From contig JANMCC010000342.1 in NCBI GenBank assembly GCA_031360885.1, forward strand, positions 1 to 6,387: a stretch of DNA of 6,387 nt, in the 5' to 3' direction. Below, in pieces: positions 6,348-6,387 of the stretch. Both the position numbers and the translations under genes were made by a program. The first letter of the stretch is position 1, and each line of letters starts with the position of its first letter. This DNA is from Schlegelella_A sp031360885 (GTDB taxonomy: Bacteria > Pseudomonadota > Gammaproteobacteria > Burkholderiales > Burkholderiaceae_C). Under the pieces are notes generated by a model, which was given only the letters and a program-made list of their open reading frames with translations, did no database searches and was not told the DNA's origin.

Positions 6348-6387
6348 GCAAAGAAGTGGGGCCGAACCTCAGGACGCGCTCGCCGGT

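Overview
The window is about 70% GC by eye, with strongly G/C-ending codons. The protein families point to a Gram-negative proteobacterium, most likely a betaproteobacterium of the Burkholderiales or Rhodocyclales type. That placement is an inference from composition and protein flavour, since no rRNA or other marker is present. Six protein-coding genes fill almost all of the sequence. No tRNA, rRNA, CRISPR array, insertion sequence or phage gene was seen.

Left part (1-3290). The window opens inside the 3' end of an FtsX/MacB-type ABC transporter permease (+ strand). A two-gene unit on the opposite strand follows: a secreted lipoprotein with a lectin-like (DUF1554-type) domain, and 13 bases downstream of it a crotonase-superfamily enzyme. 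Next, on the + strand, is a secreted lipocalin-like protein of the CrtC/AttH family. As I recall, FtsX-type permeases and CrtC/AttH proteins are often direct neighbours in one operon (ATPase, permease, CrtC/AttH protein). Here the two are separated by about 1.7 kb that holds the antisense lipoprotein-crotonase pair. This is the most unusual arrangement in the window.

Right part (3318-6387, - strand). A two-gene drug-efflux operon reads emrA (HlyD-type periplasmic adaptor) then emrB (14-helix DHA2-family MFS transporter). Their stop and start codons share one base (TGATG). With an outer-membrane channel, which is not in the window but may be encoded just upstream, they should form a tripartite pump that moves hydrophobic compounds out of the cell using the proton gradient.

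The gene order is permease> <crotonase <lipoprotein CrtC-like> <emrB <emrA. The only real regulatory space is the divergent region 2052-2156 and the last 50 bases of the window. Both convergent junctions (13 and 27 bases) are very short and have no recognisable terminator. Overall this is mostly ordinary chromosomal content. I found no convincing new system; the split permease/CrtC pair and the atypical active site of the crotonase are the points most worth checking.
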